This document shows, piece by piece, positions 8,684 to 18,386 of a stretch of DNA of 64,000 bases. The notes beneath the pieces are model-generated. The model searched no databases, had not been told where the DNA came from, and saw only the letters and a program-made list of their open reading frames with translations. The translations under genes were made by a program, and so were the position numbers. How positions within the stretch are numbered: the stretch's first letter is position 1; each line of letters begins with the position of its first letter. The DNA is from Ectothiorhodospira shaposhnikovii (GTDB lineage: Bacteria > Pseudomonadota > Gammaproteobacteria > Ectothiorhodospirales > Ectothiorhodospiraceae): contig NZ_JAJMLZ010000002.1 of NCBI RefSeq assembly GCF_022227765.1, positions 434,001 through 498,000 on the forward strand, in the 5' to 3' direction.

Positions 8684-9604
8684 TCAGGTGCGTTCGGCCT
8701 TGGCCGCGTCGGGGAGCATGGGGAAACCCAGCTGTTCACGGGCGGCGTAGTAGGCCTCGGCGACGGCGCGGGCCAGTTCACGCACCCGCAGGATGTAGCG
8801 CTGCCGCTCGGTGACGGAGATGGCGCGCCGGGCATCCAGCAGGTTGAAGGTATGGGAAGCCTTGAGCATCTGCTCGTAGGCCGGCAAGGGCAGGCCCTGG
8901 GCGATGAGGTGCTTGCTCTGTTGCTCGCAGGTCTCGAACCAGCCGAACAGGGAAGCCACATCGGCATGTTCGAAATTGTAGGTGGACTGTTCCACCTCGT
9001 TCTGGTGGTAGACGTCACCGTAGGTGACCACACCCTGGGGACCCCGGGTCCAGACCAGGTCGTAGACACTCTCCACCCCCTGCAGGTACATGGCGATGCG
9101 CTCCAGACCGTAGGTGATCTCGCCGCTCACCGGCCGGCAGTCCAGGCCGCCCACCTGCTGGAAATAGGTGAACTGGGTCACCTCCATGCCGTTGAGCCAG
9201 ACCTCCCAGCCCAGGCCCCAGGCGCCCAGGGTGGGGGATTCCCAGTTGTCTTCCACAAAGCGGATGTCATGGATCAGGGGGTCGATGCCCAGGGCCTGCA
9301 GGGAACCCAGGTAGAGTTGCTGGATGTCCGGCGGCGAAGGCTTGAGCAGCACCTGAAACTGGTAATAGTGCTGCAGCCGGTTGGGGTTTTCCCCGTAGCG
9401 GCCGTCGGTGGGACGGCGGGAGGGCTGTACATAGGCGGTGCGCCAGGGTTCCGGGCCGATGGCCCGCAGGAAGGTGGCGGAATGGAAGGTACCCGCTCCC
9501 ATTTCCATGTCGTAGGGCTGGAGCAGCACGCAACCGTGGCCCGCCCAGTAGTCCTGCAGGGCCAGGATGAGGCCCTGGAAGGTAGAGACGTCGTGAGAAG
9601 ACAT
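8684..9604 (-). CDS. glyQ: Glycyl-tRNA synthetase alpha subunit
   Basis: 306 residues, the catalytic class II alpha subunit. The N-terminus [18 protein letters not shown] and the motif [13 protein letters not shown] are diagnostic. The frame is open further upstream, but homologues begin at the [11 protein letters not shown] methionine, so that start was used. It is the first gene of the leftward operon; the promoter should lie in 9605-9816, shared with the divergent CDF gene. Confidence 0.97.
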   Translation of the reverse strand: MSSHDVSTFQGLILALQDYWAGHGCVLLQPYDMEMGAGTFHSATFLRAIGPEPWRTAYVQPSRRPTDGRYGENPNRLQHYYQFQVLLKPSPPDIQQLYLGSLQALGIDPLIHDIRFVEDNWESPTLGAWGLGWEVWLNGMEVTQFTYFQQVGGLDCRPVSGEITYGLERIAMYLQGVESVYDLVWTRGPQGVVTYGDVYHQNEVEQSTYNFEHADVASLFGWFETCEQQSKHLIAQGLPLPAYEQMLKASHTFNLLDARRAISVTERQRYILRVRELARAVAEAYYAAREQLGFPMLPDAAKAERT

Positions 9605-9816
9605 GAGGATCGACCCGAGTGATTCGTGGATGGCGCGACCCCGAGCATGGGTCGTGCAAAGCCTGACAGTATAACGGCGGCCGGTGGCGGGCGCCCAGTC
9701 CCGTGCATGACCGGGAAACCTCCGACGGGTGGCGGGGCTGGGCGACCGTGTCACCAGGGTTTACAATCCCGCTTCCCCAAGCCGCGCCCACCCGGGCCAG
9801 GATCAACGAGGCCCTC

Positions 9817-10968
9817 ATGTCAGCCGGGCTCCCCAGCGAACAGCGTTATCAGGCCATGCGTCGTGTCACCCTCGTCGGTGCCGTGACCAACCTGACCCTG
9901 GCGACGGCACAGATCATCGGCGGCTGGATCAGCCATTCCCAGGCCCTGATCGCCGACGGAGTGCATACCCTCTCCGACCTGGCCAGCGACTTCGTGGTGC
10001 TGTTTGCCGCCCGCAAGGCCAACGAAGCGGCCGACGCCAACCATCCCTACGGTCACGGCCGCATCGAAACCCTGGCCACCGTGGTCGTGGGTCTGGTACT
10101 CGCCGGCGTGGCCGTGGGCATCATGACCGATGCCGCACGACGCCTGCTGAACCCGGAAGAACTCCTGAGCCCCACCCCCCTGGCCCTGATCCTGGCGGCG
10201 GTCGCCATCATCAGCAAGGAAACCCTGTATCACTACACCATGCGGGTGGCCAAAAGGGTTCGCTCGCGCATGCTGGAAGCCAATGCCTGGCATCACCGCT
10301 CCGATGTGGTCTCGTCGGTGGTGGTGCTGGCGGGCGTGGGCGCCACCCTGGCCGGCCTGCCCTTCATGGACGCCGTGGCGGCCATCCTGGTGGCGCTGCT
10401 GATCGGCCACATGGGCGTCAAACTGATCTGGAACAGCGCCCGGGAACTCATCGACACCGGGGTGGAAACCCAGGAGCAGGAACGCATGCTGGAGGCGGTG
10501 CGCCGGCTGGACGGCATCCAGGGGGTTCACGACCTGCGCACACGGCGCATGGCGGGCACCCTGCTGGCGGACGTCCATGTTCAGGTCGCGCCCCGCATCA
10601 GCGTCTCCGAAGGCCATCACATCGCCGATGCCGTCTGCGTGGCCATGCACGGGGTTCAGGACGAACTGGGCGACATCCTGGTCCATATCGATCCGGAGGA
10701 TGACCAGCAGGGTGCCCCCAGCAGCCATCTGCCCAACCGCACCGAGATGCTCGAACGCCTGCGCGCGCAGTGGCACGACGTACCCGCATCCCGGCATGTG
10801 GATCCGGTGGTGATCCATTATCTGCAAGGACAGGTACACCTGGAACTTCAGTTGCCCCTGCGGGCCTTCGACAGCCTGGCCGAGGCCGAAGCCGCCGCCC
10901 GACAGTTGGTGGCATCAAGCCTGCGGGCGGAGGATGTAAGTCAGGTACAGGTGCTGTTCCGGTACTGA
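9817..10968 (+). CDS. Cation diffusion facilitator metal exporter
   Basis: About 383 residues with about six membrane helices in the first 220 residues and a cytoplasmic ferredoxin-like domain after that. The metal-site motifs HTLSD...D (helix 2) and HHRSD (helix 5) are present, as is the conserved HPYGHGRIE loop. Members export Zn2+, Fe2+, Mn2+, Co2+ or Cd2+ by proton antiport; the HxxxD pattern leaves the metal open. The ATG at 9817 gives a normal-length N-terminus, unlike the open frame starting 114 bases upstream. Confidence 0.9.
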   Translation: MSAGLPSEQRYQAMRRVTLVGAVTNLTLATAQIIGGWISHSQALIADGVHTLSDLASDFVVLFAARKANEAADANHPYGHGRIETLATVVVGLVLAGVAVGIMTDAARRLLNPEELLSPTPLALILAAVAIISKETLYHYTMRVAKRVRSRMLEANAWHHRSDVVSSVVVLAGVGATLAGLPFMDAVAAILVALLIGHMGVKLIWNSARELIDTGVETQEQERMLEAVRRLDGIQGVHDLRTRRMAGTLLADVHVQVAPRISVSEGHHIADAVCVAMHGVQDELGDILVHIDPEDDQQGAPSSHLPNRTEMLERLRAQWHDVPASRHVDPVVIHYLQGQVHLELQLPLRAFDSLAEAEAAARQLVASSLRAEDVSQVQVLFRY

Positions 10969-11044
10969 CAGGCACCGCCGATGGGCGCCCACCCATCATC
11001 AAAACGGATTTCGCGCCCTAAAACAGCGCAAAATACTTAAAAAC

Positions 11045-11059
11045 GCACTAAGATTGTGC
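11045..11059. promoter_or_regulatory. NtrC binding site upstream of glnA
   Basis: GCAC-N7-GTGC (GCACTAAGATTGTGC) matches the NtrC consensus TGCACYA-N3-TRGTGCA in half-site identity and spacing. It lies about 80 bases upstream of the sigma-54 promoter, as expected for an enhancer. Confidence 0.65.
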
Positions 11060-11123
11060 ATGCAATCATCAAGCAGCCCCCGAAATCCGCCTCAAATGGC
11101 CTCCGCAACCCCATTCAACGCCA

Positions 11124-11139
11124 TGGCACGCTTCATGCT
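11124..11139 (+). promoter_or_regulatory. Sigma-54 promoter of glnA
   Basis: TGGCACG-N4-ATGCT fits TGGCACG-N4-TTGCW with one mismatch. The -24 GG and -12 GC are exactly 12 bases apart. It lies about 87 bases before the glnA ATG, with an NtrC site upstream and ntrC itself downstream. Confidence 0.7.
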
Positions 11140-11225
11140 TTCCATGGTTCGACCGAATTGAACGCCCGCCCCGGCGGGGATCCGTTTCAACAGGCCTCAC
11201 TCATTCAAGCCCTGGAGGAGTACGC

Positions 11226-12635
11226 ATGTCAGCAGCAGACGTTCTGAATATGATCAAGGAAAACGGCGCCAAATTCGTCGATTTCCGCTTTGTGGACAGC
11301 CGCGGCAAGGAACAGCACGTGACCGTGCCCGCCCACACCGTCGACGAGGACGTACTGGAAGGCGGCAAGATGTTCGACGGCTCCTCCATCGCCGGCTGGA
11401 AGGGCATCAACGAATCCGACATGATCCTCATGCCCGATGTGGACACCGCCGTCATGGATCCCTTCTTTGACGAGCCCACCCTGAACCTGCGCTGCGACGT
11501 GGTGGAACCGGCCACCATGCAGGGTTATGACCGCTGCCCCCGCTCCCTGGCCAAGCGCGCCGAGGCCTATCTGGCCAGCACCGGCATCGCAGACACCTGC
11601 CTGTGGGGTCCGGAAAACGAATTCTTCGTCTTTGACGACATCAAGTGGGGCAACTCCATCCAGGGCGCCTTCTTCAAGATCGACTCCGACGAGGCCTCCT
11701 GGAACTCCGAAAAAGTGTTCGAGGACGGCAACATCGGCCACCGTCCCTCCGTGAAGGGCGGCTACTTCCCGGTCCCCCCGGTGGACAGCCTGCAGGACCT
11801 GCGTTCCGCCATGTGCCTGGTGCTGGAGGAAATGGGCCTCAAGACCGAAGTGCACCACCATGAAGTGGCCACCGCCGGCCAGTGCGAGATCGGCGTCGGC
11901 GCCGGCACCCTGACCCGCAAGGCCGACGAGGTGCTGATCCTCAAGTACGTGATCCAGAACGTGGCCCACAACTACGGCAAGACCGCCACCTTCATGCCCA
12001 AGCCCCTGGTGGGCGATAACGGCAGCGGCATGCACGTGCACCAGTCCCTGGCCAAGGACGGGCAGAACCTGTTTGCCGGCGACAAGTACGGCGGCCTGTC
12101 CGAAACCGCCCTGTACTACATCGGTGGCATCATCAAGCATGCCCGCGCCCTGAATGCCTTCACCAACGCCTCCACCAACAGCTACAAGCGCCTGGTGCCC
12201 GGCTTCGAAGCCCCGGTGATGCTGGCCTACTCCGCCCGCAACCGCTCCGCTTCCATCCGGATTCCGTGGGTCTCCAGCCCGAAGGCCCGCCGCATCGAGG
12301 TGCGCTTCCCCGACTCCACCGCCAACCCCTATCTGGCCTTCTCCGCCATGCTGATGGCCGGCCTGGACGGCATCCAGAACAAGATCCACCCCGGCGAGGC
12401 GATGGACAAGAACCTGTACGACCTGCCCCCCGAAGAGGAAAAGCAGATCCCGCAGGTCTGCCATGCCCTGGACCAGGCCCTGGACGCCCTCGACAAGGAT
12501 CGCGCCTTCCTCACCGCCGGCGGCGTGTTCACCGACGACATGATCGATGCCTACATTGATCTGAAGATGGAAGAAGTGACCCGTCTGCGCATGACCACCC
12601 ACCCGGTGGAGTTCGATCTGTACTACAGTCTGTAA
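11226..12635 (+). CDS. glnA: Glutamine synthetase type I
   Basis: 469 residues, the dodecameric GSI-beta length. Ammonia assimilation: glutamate + NH3 + ATP to glutamine. Motifs include [10 protein letters not shown], the ATP-site [16 protein letters not shown] and [10 protein letters not shown]. The adenylylation tyrosine is present at residue 398 in [10 protein letters not shown], so control by GlnE is expected. CTGGAGGAG precedes the ATG. A strong terminator follows immediately, so glnA is probably mostly monocistronic, with ntrBC driven separately. Confidence 0.98.
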   Translation: MSAADVLNMIKENGAKFVDFRFVDSRGKEQHVTVPAHTVDEDVLEGGKMFDGSSIAGWKGINESDMILMPDVDTAVMDPFFDEPTLNLRCDVVEPATMQGYDRCPRSLAKRAEAYLASTGIADTCLWGPENEFFVFDDIKWGNSIQGAFFKIDSDEASWNSEKVFEDGNIGHRPSVKGGYFPVPPVDSLQDLRSAMCLVLEEMGLKTEVHHHEVATAGQCEIGVGAGTLTRKADEVLILKYVIQNVAHNYGKTATFMPKPLVGDNGSGMHVHQSLAKDGQNLFAGDKYGGLSETALYYIGGIIKHARALNAFTNASTNSYKRLVPGFEAPVMLAYSARNRSASIRIPWVSSPKARRIEVRFPDSTANPYLAFSAMLMAGLDGIQNKIHPGEAMDKNLYDLPPEEEKQIPQVCHALDQALDALDKDRAFLTAGGVFTDDMIDAYIDLKMEEVTRLRMTTHPVEFDLYYSL

Positions 12636-12665
12636 GTACAAGACGGGTTGAACGCTGGAAGTACC

Positions 12666-12695
12666 GAACCCCCGGCTTGCCGGGGGTTCTTTTTT
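12666..12695 (+). terminator. Rho-independent terminator of glnA
   Basis: Perfect 10-bp stem GAACCCCCGG / CCGGGGGTTC with a CTTG loop and a run of six T. It starts about 30 bases after the glnA stop. Confidence 0.93.
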
Positions 12696-12736
12696 CCGGC
12701 CACCGCCCCGGAACAGAGGATATCAAGGACATCGCC

Positions 12737-13276
12737 ATGCCCCTGTTGCTCCTGTTGCTGATGCTCGCCCTGCCCGCCCAGGCCCAGATCTACCAATGGA
12801 CCGATGAGCAAGGACGCCCCGTCTTCGGTGACACGCCACCGGACGGGGTCGATGCACGACCGATCCGGGTGGAGCGGCCCGCCACCCTGCCCGGCCTGCC
12901 GGAGGCTCGGGACATTCTGCAACAGCCCCCCCCTTCCGCAACGGAGGAACCAGGAGATGCCTATCGGCAACTGGCCATCAACCGCCCGGAACGGGACGGC
13001 GTGGTACGCTCCAATTTGGGGCAGGTCGACGTCGCTCTGAACCTGAGTCCAGCCCTCAAGACGGATCTGGGGCACCGCATCCGGCTCCGCCTCAACGGCG
13101 ATACCGCCGTGACCACCCAGGCCGACCAGGTCACCCTGGAAGAAGTCCCGCCCGGGACCCACACGGTCCAGGCGGAGGTCGTGGATGACGATGGCAACAC
13201 CCTGATCCGCTCGGACACCACCACCTTCCACCTCCTGCGCACCACCGTGCAGCAGCAATCCCGACCGCGACCCTGA
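12737..13276 (+). CDS. DUF4124 domain periplasmic protein
   Basis: 179 residues. A signal peptide (MPLLLLLLMLALPAQA) is followed directly by the DUF4124 motif QIYQWTDEQGRPVFGDTPP. The rest has a beta-rich segment (about 95-160) resembling an immunoglobulin-like fold: LRLNGDTAV..LEEVPPGTHTVQAEVVDDDGN. The ATG at 12737 is chosen because it starts the signal peptide; the open frame upstream runs into the glnA terminator. DUF4124 genes commonly sit between glnA and ntrB in gammaproteobacteria. The function is unknown. Confidence 0.85.
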   Translation: MPLLLLLLMLALPAQAQIYQWTDEQGRPVFGDTPPDGVDARPIRVERPATLPGLPEARDILQQPPPSATEEPGDAYRQLAINRPERDGVVRSNLGQVDVALNLSPALKTDLGHRIRLRLNGDTAVTTQADQVTLEEVPPGTHTVQAEVVDDDGNTLIRSDTTTFHLLRTTVQQQSRPRP

Positions 13277-13305
13277 CCCGCCGCGTCACCCGCGCGAGCC
13301 CGCCT

Positions 13306-13322
13306 CGCACCATCATGGTGCA
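13306..13322. promoter_or_regulatory. NtrC operator in front of ntrB
   Basis: CGCACCATCATGGTGCA differs from the consensus TGCACCA-N3-TGGTGCA only at the first base. It lies about 150 bases before the ntrB start. No sigma-54 promoter is obvious just downstream, so repression/autoregulation, as at E. coli glnL, is the likelier role. Confidence 0.8.
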
Positions 13323-13468
13323 TGCTATGCTCCAGAGGCGCCGGAACAGGCCGCGCCACCGCTCCGGCGAGACCCCGAAAGCGTCGTCCCGTGACCACTT
13401 TGCGGGGCGATTGCACGATTCCCGTGCGCGGCATGATTCTGGTTCATTTCTTGCTACAGGGAATCCGT

Positions 13469-14536
13469 ATGCCGCCCGATCACAACCTGCATCGACAATT
13501 GCTGGAAACCCTGACCACCGCCGTGCTGGTAGCGGACGGCCAGTTGCGCCTGGTCTACATGAACCCGGCGGCGGAAATGCTGATGGAGATGAGCCTGAAC
13601 CGGATCCATGGCCTGCCGATTCAGGGCCTGTTCCGGGAGGACGAAACCTTCATCGCCAGCCTGCGGCAATCCCTCGACACCGGGCATCCGTTCACGGAGC
13701 GGGAGCGGCTGCTGGCCCTTCATTTCGCCCGGGAGGTGACGGTGGACCTGACCGCCTCCCCCATTTCCGAACCGGGACACGCCAGACAACTGCTGGTGGA
13801 ACTGATCCAGGTTGACCGGCAACTGCGCATCACCCGGGAAGAGCAGTTGCTCAATCAGCAGTCCGCCACCCGGGCCCTGGTCCGCGGCCTCGCCCACGAG
13901 ATCAAGAATCCCCTCGGGGGGCTGCGCGGCGCGGCCCAGCTCCTGGAACGGGAACTGCCGGACCCGGATCTGCGGGAGTACACCCGGATCATCATCGGCG
14001 AAGCGGACCGCCTGCAGAACCTGGTCAACCGGATGCTGGGGCCCAACAGCCTGCCCCACTGCCGCCCCCTGAACATCCACCGGGTCCTGGAGCATGTCCG
14101 CAGCCTGGTCAGCGTGGAGGCGCCGGAAGAGATTCGCATCCGCACCGATTACGACCCCAGCATCCCCGACGTCAACGCCGATCAGGACATGCTGATCCAG
14201 TCGGTACTCAACATCGTGCGCAACGCGGTTCAGGCCCTCGGCGACAGCGGGGAAATCCGCCTGCGGACCCGGGTACGACGCCAGTACACCATCGGCCAGA
14301 TCCGCCACAAGCTGGTGGCCCTGATCCAGGTGATCGACGACGGGCCGGGCATCGGTGACGACATCCGCGAGCGCATTTTCTTTCCCATGGTCTCGGGTCG
14401 CGCCGGCGGCACGGGGCTGGGGCTCTCCATCGCCCAGTCCCTGATCAATCAGATGGGCGGCCTGATCGAGTGTACTTCCCGTCCGGGGCAGACGGTGTTC
14501 TCGCTGCTGATCCCCGTGGAGCTTATGGATGACTAG
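13469..14536 (+). CDS. ntrB: Nitrogen regulation sensor kinase NtrB
   Basis: 355 residues. PAS domain (about 10-115, LVYMNPAAEMLMEMS), dimerisation/phosphoacceptor domain with the H-box LAHEIKNPLGG, then the HATPase domain with NIVRNAVQA, DDGPGIGDDI and GTGLGLSIAQS. Cytoplasmic, no membrane segment, as in NtrB. It phosphorylates or dephosphorylates NtrC under PII control. The ATG at 13469 was chosen because homologues start just before the PAS domain. It overlaps ntrC by eight bases. Confidence 0.94.
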   Translation: MPPDHNLHRQLLETLTTAVLVADGQLRLVYMNPAAEMLMEMSLNRIHGLPIQGLFREDETFIASLRQSLDTGHPFTERERLLALHFAREVTVDLTASPISEPGHARQLLVELIQVDRQLRITREEQLLNQQSATRALVRGLAHEIKNPLGGLRGAAQLLERELPDPDLREYTRIIIGEADRLQNLVNRMLGPNSLPHCRPLNIHRVLEHVRSLVSVEAPEEIRIRTDYDPSIPDVNADQDMLIQSVLNIVRNAVQALGDSGEIRLRTRVRRQYTIGQIRHKLVALIQVIDDGPGIGDDIRERIFFPMVSGRAGGTGLGLSIAQSLINQMGGLIECTSRPGQTVFSLLIPVELMDD

Positions 14537-15944
14537 ACGTGAACATATCTGGGTCATTGATGACGACCGATCCATCCGCTGGGTGCTGGAGCGGGCCATG
14601 AACAAGGCCGGTATCGAGGTCACCTCCTTCACCTGCGCCGCCGAGGCCCTGGAATGCTTCGAGCATGACGTGCCGGATGCCCTGGTGACGGACATCCGCA
14701 TGCCGGGCATGGACGGCCTGGAACTGCTCAGCCGGCTGCAACGGGAACACCCCGAGCTGCCGGTGATCATCATGACCGCCCACTCGGACCTGGAAAGCGC
14801 GGTCTCCGCGTACCAGGGGGGCGCCTTCGAATACCTGCCCAAGCCCTTCGACGTGGACGACGCGGTCTCGCTGGTGAAGCGGGCCTGCCAGGCCCGGCGG
14901 GAGCGGGGCCGGGAGGAACCCTCCGGCAACAGCAAGACCCCGGAGATCATCGGCGAGGCACCGGCCATGCAGGAGGTGTTCCGCGCCATCGGCCGGCTGT
15001 CGCGCTCCAACATCACCGTCCTCATCAACGGCGAATCCGGCACCGGCAAGGAACTGGTGGCCCATGCCCTGCACCGCCACAGCCCCCGGGCGCACATGCC
15101 CTTCATTGCCCTGAATACCGCCGCCATCCCCAAGGATCTGCTGGAATCGGAACTGTTCGGTCACGAGAAGGGCGCCTTCACCGGCGCCCAGAGCGCCCGA
15201 CGCGGACGCTTCGAGCAGGCGGACGGCGGCACCCTGTTCCTGGACGAGATCGGCGACATGCCGGCGGAACTGCAGACCCGGTTGCTGCGGGTATTGGCGG
15301 ACGGCGAGTTCTACCGGGTCGGCGGGCACATGCCGGTGAAGGTGGATGTGCGCATCATCGCCGCCACTCACCAGAACCTGGAAAGCCGGGTCCAGGAGGG
15401 CCTGTTCCGGGAAGACCTGTTCCATCGGCTGAACGTGATCCGCATTCACGTCCCGGCCCTGCGGGAACGGCGCCAGGACATCCCCCTGCTACTGAATCAC
15501 TTTCTGGGCACCGCGGCGGCCGAGCTGAACGTGGAACGCAAGGTGCCGCTGCCCGAGGTGCTGGACTACCTGACCGCCCTGGACTGGCCCGGCAACGTGC
15601 GCCAGCTGGAAAACCTGTGCCGCTGGCTCACGGTGATGGCCTCGGGACGGGAAATCCACGTCAACGACCTGCCGCCGGAACTGCACGAGCGCTCCGGCAA
15701 CACCCACGGCGGCGGCTGGGAAGAGGAACTGGCCCAATGGGCGGAACAGGAGCTGGCCCGGGGCAATGCCTCCCTGCTGGACCGGGCCACGCCTGCCTTC
15801 GAACGCATCATGATCCGGGCAGCCCTGAAAAAGACCGGCGGACGGCGACAGGATGCCGCCAAACTGCTGGGCTGGGGGCGCAACACCCTCACCCGCAAGA
15901 TCAATGAACTGAACATGGACGAGGGCGAGGACCTGGGGGCCTGA
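14529..15944 (+). CDS. ntrC: Nitrogen regulator NtrC (sigma-54 activator)
   Basis: 471 residues. Receiver domain with phosphoacceptor D55 ([12 protein letters not shown]), AAA+ domain with Walker A GESGTGKE, the sigma-54 contact loop GAFTGA and Walker B LFLDEIGD, then a Fis-type HTH ([20 protein letters not shown]). Translationally coupled to ntrB. Both sites upstream, at glnA and at ntrB, are plausible targets, giving a closed local circuit. Confidence 0.97.
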   Translation: MTRREHIWVIDDDRSIRWVLERAMNKAGIEVTSFTCAAEALECFEHDVPDALVTDIRMPGMDGLELLSRLQREHPELPVIIMTAHSDLESAVSAYQGGAFEYLPKPFDVDDAVSLVKRACQARRERGREEPSGNSKTPEIIGEAPAMQEVFRAIGRLSRSNITVLINGESGTGKELVAHALHRHSPRAHMPFIALNTAAIPKDLLESELFGHEKGAFTGAQSARRGRFEQADGGTLFLDEIGDMPAELQTRLLRVLADGEFYRVGGHMPVKVDVRIIAATHQNLESRVQEGLFREDLFHRLNVIRIHVPALRERRQDIPLLLNHFLGTAAAELNVERKVPLPEVLDYLTALDWPGNVRQLENLCRWLTVMASGREIHVNDLPPELHERSGNTHGGGWEEELAQWAEQELARGNASLLDRATPAFERIMIRAALKKTGGRRQDAAKLLGWGRNTLTRKINELNMDEGEDLGA

Positions 15945-15950
15945 AGCCCC

Positions 15951-16898
15951 TCAGTTCAGCTGCAGGGCCCCGGTCAGCTCCGACACATGGCCCAATCCAT
16001 GGCGTTTCAGGTAATCCTGAATGCCCTGGTTGATCTTCTGGCACAGCAGCGGATCGTAGAACAGCCCCGTTCCCACCCCGACCGCGGTGGCACCCGCCAG
16101 CAGGAACTCGATGGCATCCGTGGCACTGGCCACCCCGCCCTGACCGATGATGGGCACCCCGTGGGGCCTGGCCACCTGATAGACCTGATGCACCCGCAGC
16201 AGGGCCACCGGCTTGATGGCCGGGCCGGACAGGCCGCCCTGATTGTTGCCGATCACGGTACGGCGACGCTCGGCATCGATGGCCATGCCCATCAGGGTGT
16301 TGATGGCGGAGAAGGCATCGGTACCGGCCTCGATGCAGCGGCGGGCGTTGGCGGCGATGTCCGTCTGGTTGGGGGACAGCTTGGTGATCAGCGGCTTGCC
16401 GGTGGCCTTGCGGCAGGCCTCCACCACCCGGGCGGACATATCCGGATCATTGCCGAAGGCCACCCCGCCTTCCTTCACGTTGGGGCAGGAGATGTTGATC
16501 TCGATGGCATCCACCGGGGAATCGTCAAAACGGCGGGTGACCTCGATGTATTCCTCGATGGTGGAACCGGAGACATTGGCGATGAAGCGGGTCTCGTCAT
16601 AGTCCAGACCGGGCAGGATCTCGTCCACCACGAAGTCCACCCCGGGATTCTGCAGGCCGATGGCGTTGAGCATGCCGCCAGGGGTCTCGTAAACCCGATG
16701 AGGGGCGTTGCCCGGACGGGCCTGACCCGTGGTGCCCTTGAGGCAGATGGCGCCCACATGGCGATTGGAGAAACCCGCCACACGGGTATACTCCTCGCCG
16801 AACCCCACGCAGCCCGAGAGCAGCACCAGGGGGGAGGCCATGGAAAGCCCGCAGAAATCGATCGCAAGGGCCTGTTTAGGGGAAGTGTCGACTGGCAT
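15951..16898 (-). CDS. pyrD: Dihydroorotate dehydrogenase, class 1 (1B-like)
   Basis: 315 residues. FMN-binding TIM barrel with INISCPNV, whose cysteine is the class 1 catalytic base; class 2 enzymes use serine. The phosphate-site segment [26 protein letters not shown] is C-terminal. Class 1B enzymes normally pair with PyrK, an FAD/2Fe-2S subunit; no pyrK is in this window. Most gammaproteobacteria use class 2 PyrD. The start ATG overlaps the trmL ATG on the other strand within one CATG. Confidence 0.85.
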   Translation of the reverse strand: MPVDTSPKQALAIDFCGLSMASPLVLLSGCVGFGEEYTRVAGFSNRHVGAICLKGTTGQARPGNAPHRVYETPGGMLNAIGLQNPGVDFVVDEILPGLDYDETRFIANVSGSTIEEYIEVTRRFDDSPVDAIEINISCPNVKEGGVAFGNDPDMSARVVEACRKATGKPLITKLSPNQTDIAANARRCIEAGTDAFSAINTLMGMAIDAERRRTVIGNNQGGLSGPAIKPVALLRVHQVYQVARPHGVPIIGQGGVASATDAIEFLLAGATAVGVGTGLFYDPLLCQKINQGIQDYLKRHGLGHVSELTGALQLN

Positions 16899-17367
16899 GT
16901 TTCACATCGTCCTGTATCAACCGGAGATACCGCCCAACACGGGCAACGTCATGCGCCTGGCGGCCAATAGCGGCTGCCGGCTGCACCTGATCCACCCGCT
17001 GGGGTTCACGCTGGATGACGCGCGCCTGCGGCGCGCAGGGCTGGATTATCGGGATCTGGCTCCGGTGACGGAGTATGACAGCCTGAGGGCCTTCTCGGAA
17101 GCCGTACAGCCACGACGGGTGTTCGCCCTGTCCACCCGAGGCAGCCGGATTTACGGCGAGGTGGCGTTCCAACCGGGGGATGCCTTCCTGTTCGGCCCCG
17201 AAACCCGGGGCCTGCCGGATGCGGTGCTGGAGCACCTGCCCGGGGAGCAACGCCTGCGCATCCCCATGGTGCCGGGAAGCCGCAGCCTCAACCTGTCCAA
17301 CTCGGTGGCCGTGGTGGTGATGGAGGCCTGGCGGCAGCTGGGCTACCCTGGTGCCGCCGTGGACTGA
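16897..17367 (+). CDS. trmL: tRNA (cytidine(34)-2'-O)-methyltransferase
   Basis: 156 residues, the normal length of the SPOUT/TrmH family TrmL, which methylates the ribose of the wobble base in tRNA-Leu isoacceptors. N-terminal [20 protein letters not shown], then [10 protein letters not shown] and [13 protein letters not shown] form the trefoil knot that binds S-adenosylmethionine. The true start is the [12 protein letters not shown] methionine; the open frame further upstream is antisense to pyrD. Confidence 0.94.
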   Translation: MFHIVLYQPEIPPNTGNVMRLAANSGCRLHLIHPLGFTLDDARLRRAGLDYRDLAPVTEYDSLRAFSEAVQPRRVFALSTRGSRIYGEVAFQPGDAFLFGPETRGLPDAVLEHLPGEQRLRIPMVPGSRSLNLSNSVAVVVMEAWRQLGYPGAAVD

Positions 17368-17372
17368 ACGGC

Positions 17373-18374
17373 TTAGAACTCCGGCTTGGGATCCCGGCTC
17401 AGCAGCGCTTCCACCGCCGCCGTCGGCGCCAGCCCCTCATAGAGGACACGGTACACCTGCCGGCAGATGGGCATATCCACGTTCAGGGCCGCCGCCTTGG
17501 CCACCGCCACCCGGGCCGTGCGTATTCCCTCCACCGCCTGACCGATGGCGGCCACCGCCTCGTCCATCCCCTGCCCCTGGCCCAGGGCCAGGCCGAGGCG
17601 ACGGTTGCGGGACTGATTGTCGGTACAGGTGAGCACCAGATCACCCAGGCCCGACAGACCCATCAGGGTCTCGTTGCGGGCACCGGCGGCGGCCCCCAGA
17701 CGCATCAGCTCCGCCAGCCCCCGGGTGATCAGCGCCGCGCGGGCATTGGCGCCGAAACCCAGGCCATCGGACACCCCGGCGGCAATGGCCAGCACGTTCT
17801 TGAAGGCGCCGCCAAGCTGCACCCCCACCACGTCGTCGCTGGTGTACACCCGCAGGGTGCCGCCCGCCAGCCAGGCACGGGCATCCTCGGCAAAGATCGG
17901 GTCCGGCGATGCCAGGGTCAGCGCGGTGGGCAGACCCCGTCCCAGCTCGGAAGCAAAGGAAGGACCGGAAGCCACCCCCCAGTGCACGTCGCCGGGCAAT
18001 GCCTCCAGCACCAGTTCATGGAGCCAGCGGGTGGTTTCCAGGTCCAGGCCCTTGGTGGCCCACACCAGCCCGCGCCCCGAAAGCTGCGGAGCGATACGGT
18101 GCAGGATGTCCTGAAAGCCGCTGCTGGGCACGGCCAGCAGCACCCGGTCGGCCGTGGACACCAGGGCATCGAGATCATCCACGGGGGTGAGGGTTGCGGG
18201 AAACGGGGCATCCGGCAGATAGCGGACATTGCGACCGGCGGCCCGCATCTCCGCCATCCGGCCGCCGTCACGGCCCCACAGACCGACCTTCAGCCCCTTG
18301 CGGGCAAGATGAATGGCCAGCGCCGTCCCCCAGGAACCGGCGCCCAGCACCGCCACATGACGCACGTCGCGCAT
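17373..18374 (-). CDS. gpsA: Glycerol-3-phosphate dehydrogenase [NAD(P)+]
   Basis: 333 residues. It makes glycerol 3-phosphate for phospholipids from dihydroxyacetone phosphate. N-terminal Rossmann motif VLGAGSWGTALA; VWATKGLD, VASGPSFA and the catalytic-lysine segment GAFKNVLAIAAG are present. It follows secB by 12 bases and is the last gene of the yibN-grxC-secB-gpsA order known from E. coli. Confidence 0.96.
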   Translation of the reverse strand: MRDVRHVAVLGAGSWGTALAIHLARKGLKVGLWGRDGGRMAEMRAAGRNVRYLPDAPFPATLTPVDDLDALVSTADRVLLAVPSSGFQDILHRIAPQLSGRGLVWATKGLDLETTRWLHELVLEALPGDVHWGVASGPSFASELGRGLPTALTLASPDPIFAEDARAWLAGGTLRVYTSDDVVGVQLGGAFKNVLAIAAGVSDGLGFGANARAALITRGLAELMRLGAAAGARNETLMGLSGLGDLVLTCTDNQSRNRRLGLALGQGQGMDEAVAAIGQAVEGIRTARVAVAKAAALNVDMPICRQVYRVLYEGLAPTAAVEALLSRDPKPEF

Positions 18375-18386
18375 GGAGGCGGAAGC

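Noticed and set aside
6810-8750. Long plus-strand open frame opposite glyS
   Set aside because: It is antisense to a clearly real aminoacyl-tRNA synthetase gene and consists of His/Gln/Gly-rich sequence typical of antisense GC-rich frames. The same applies to other long frames opposite glnA, cusA, cusB, sbcC and the katG region.
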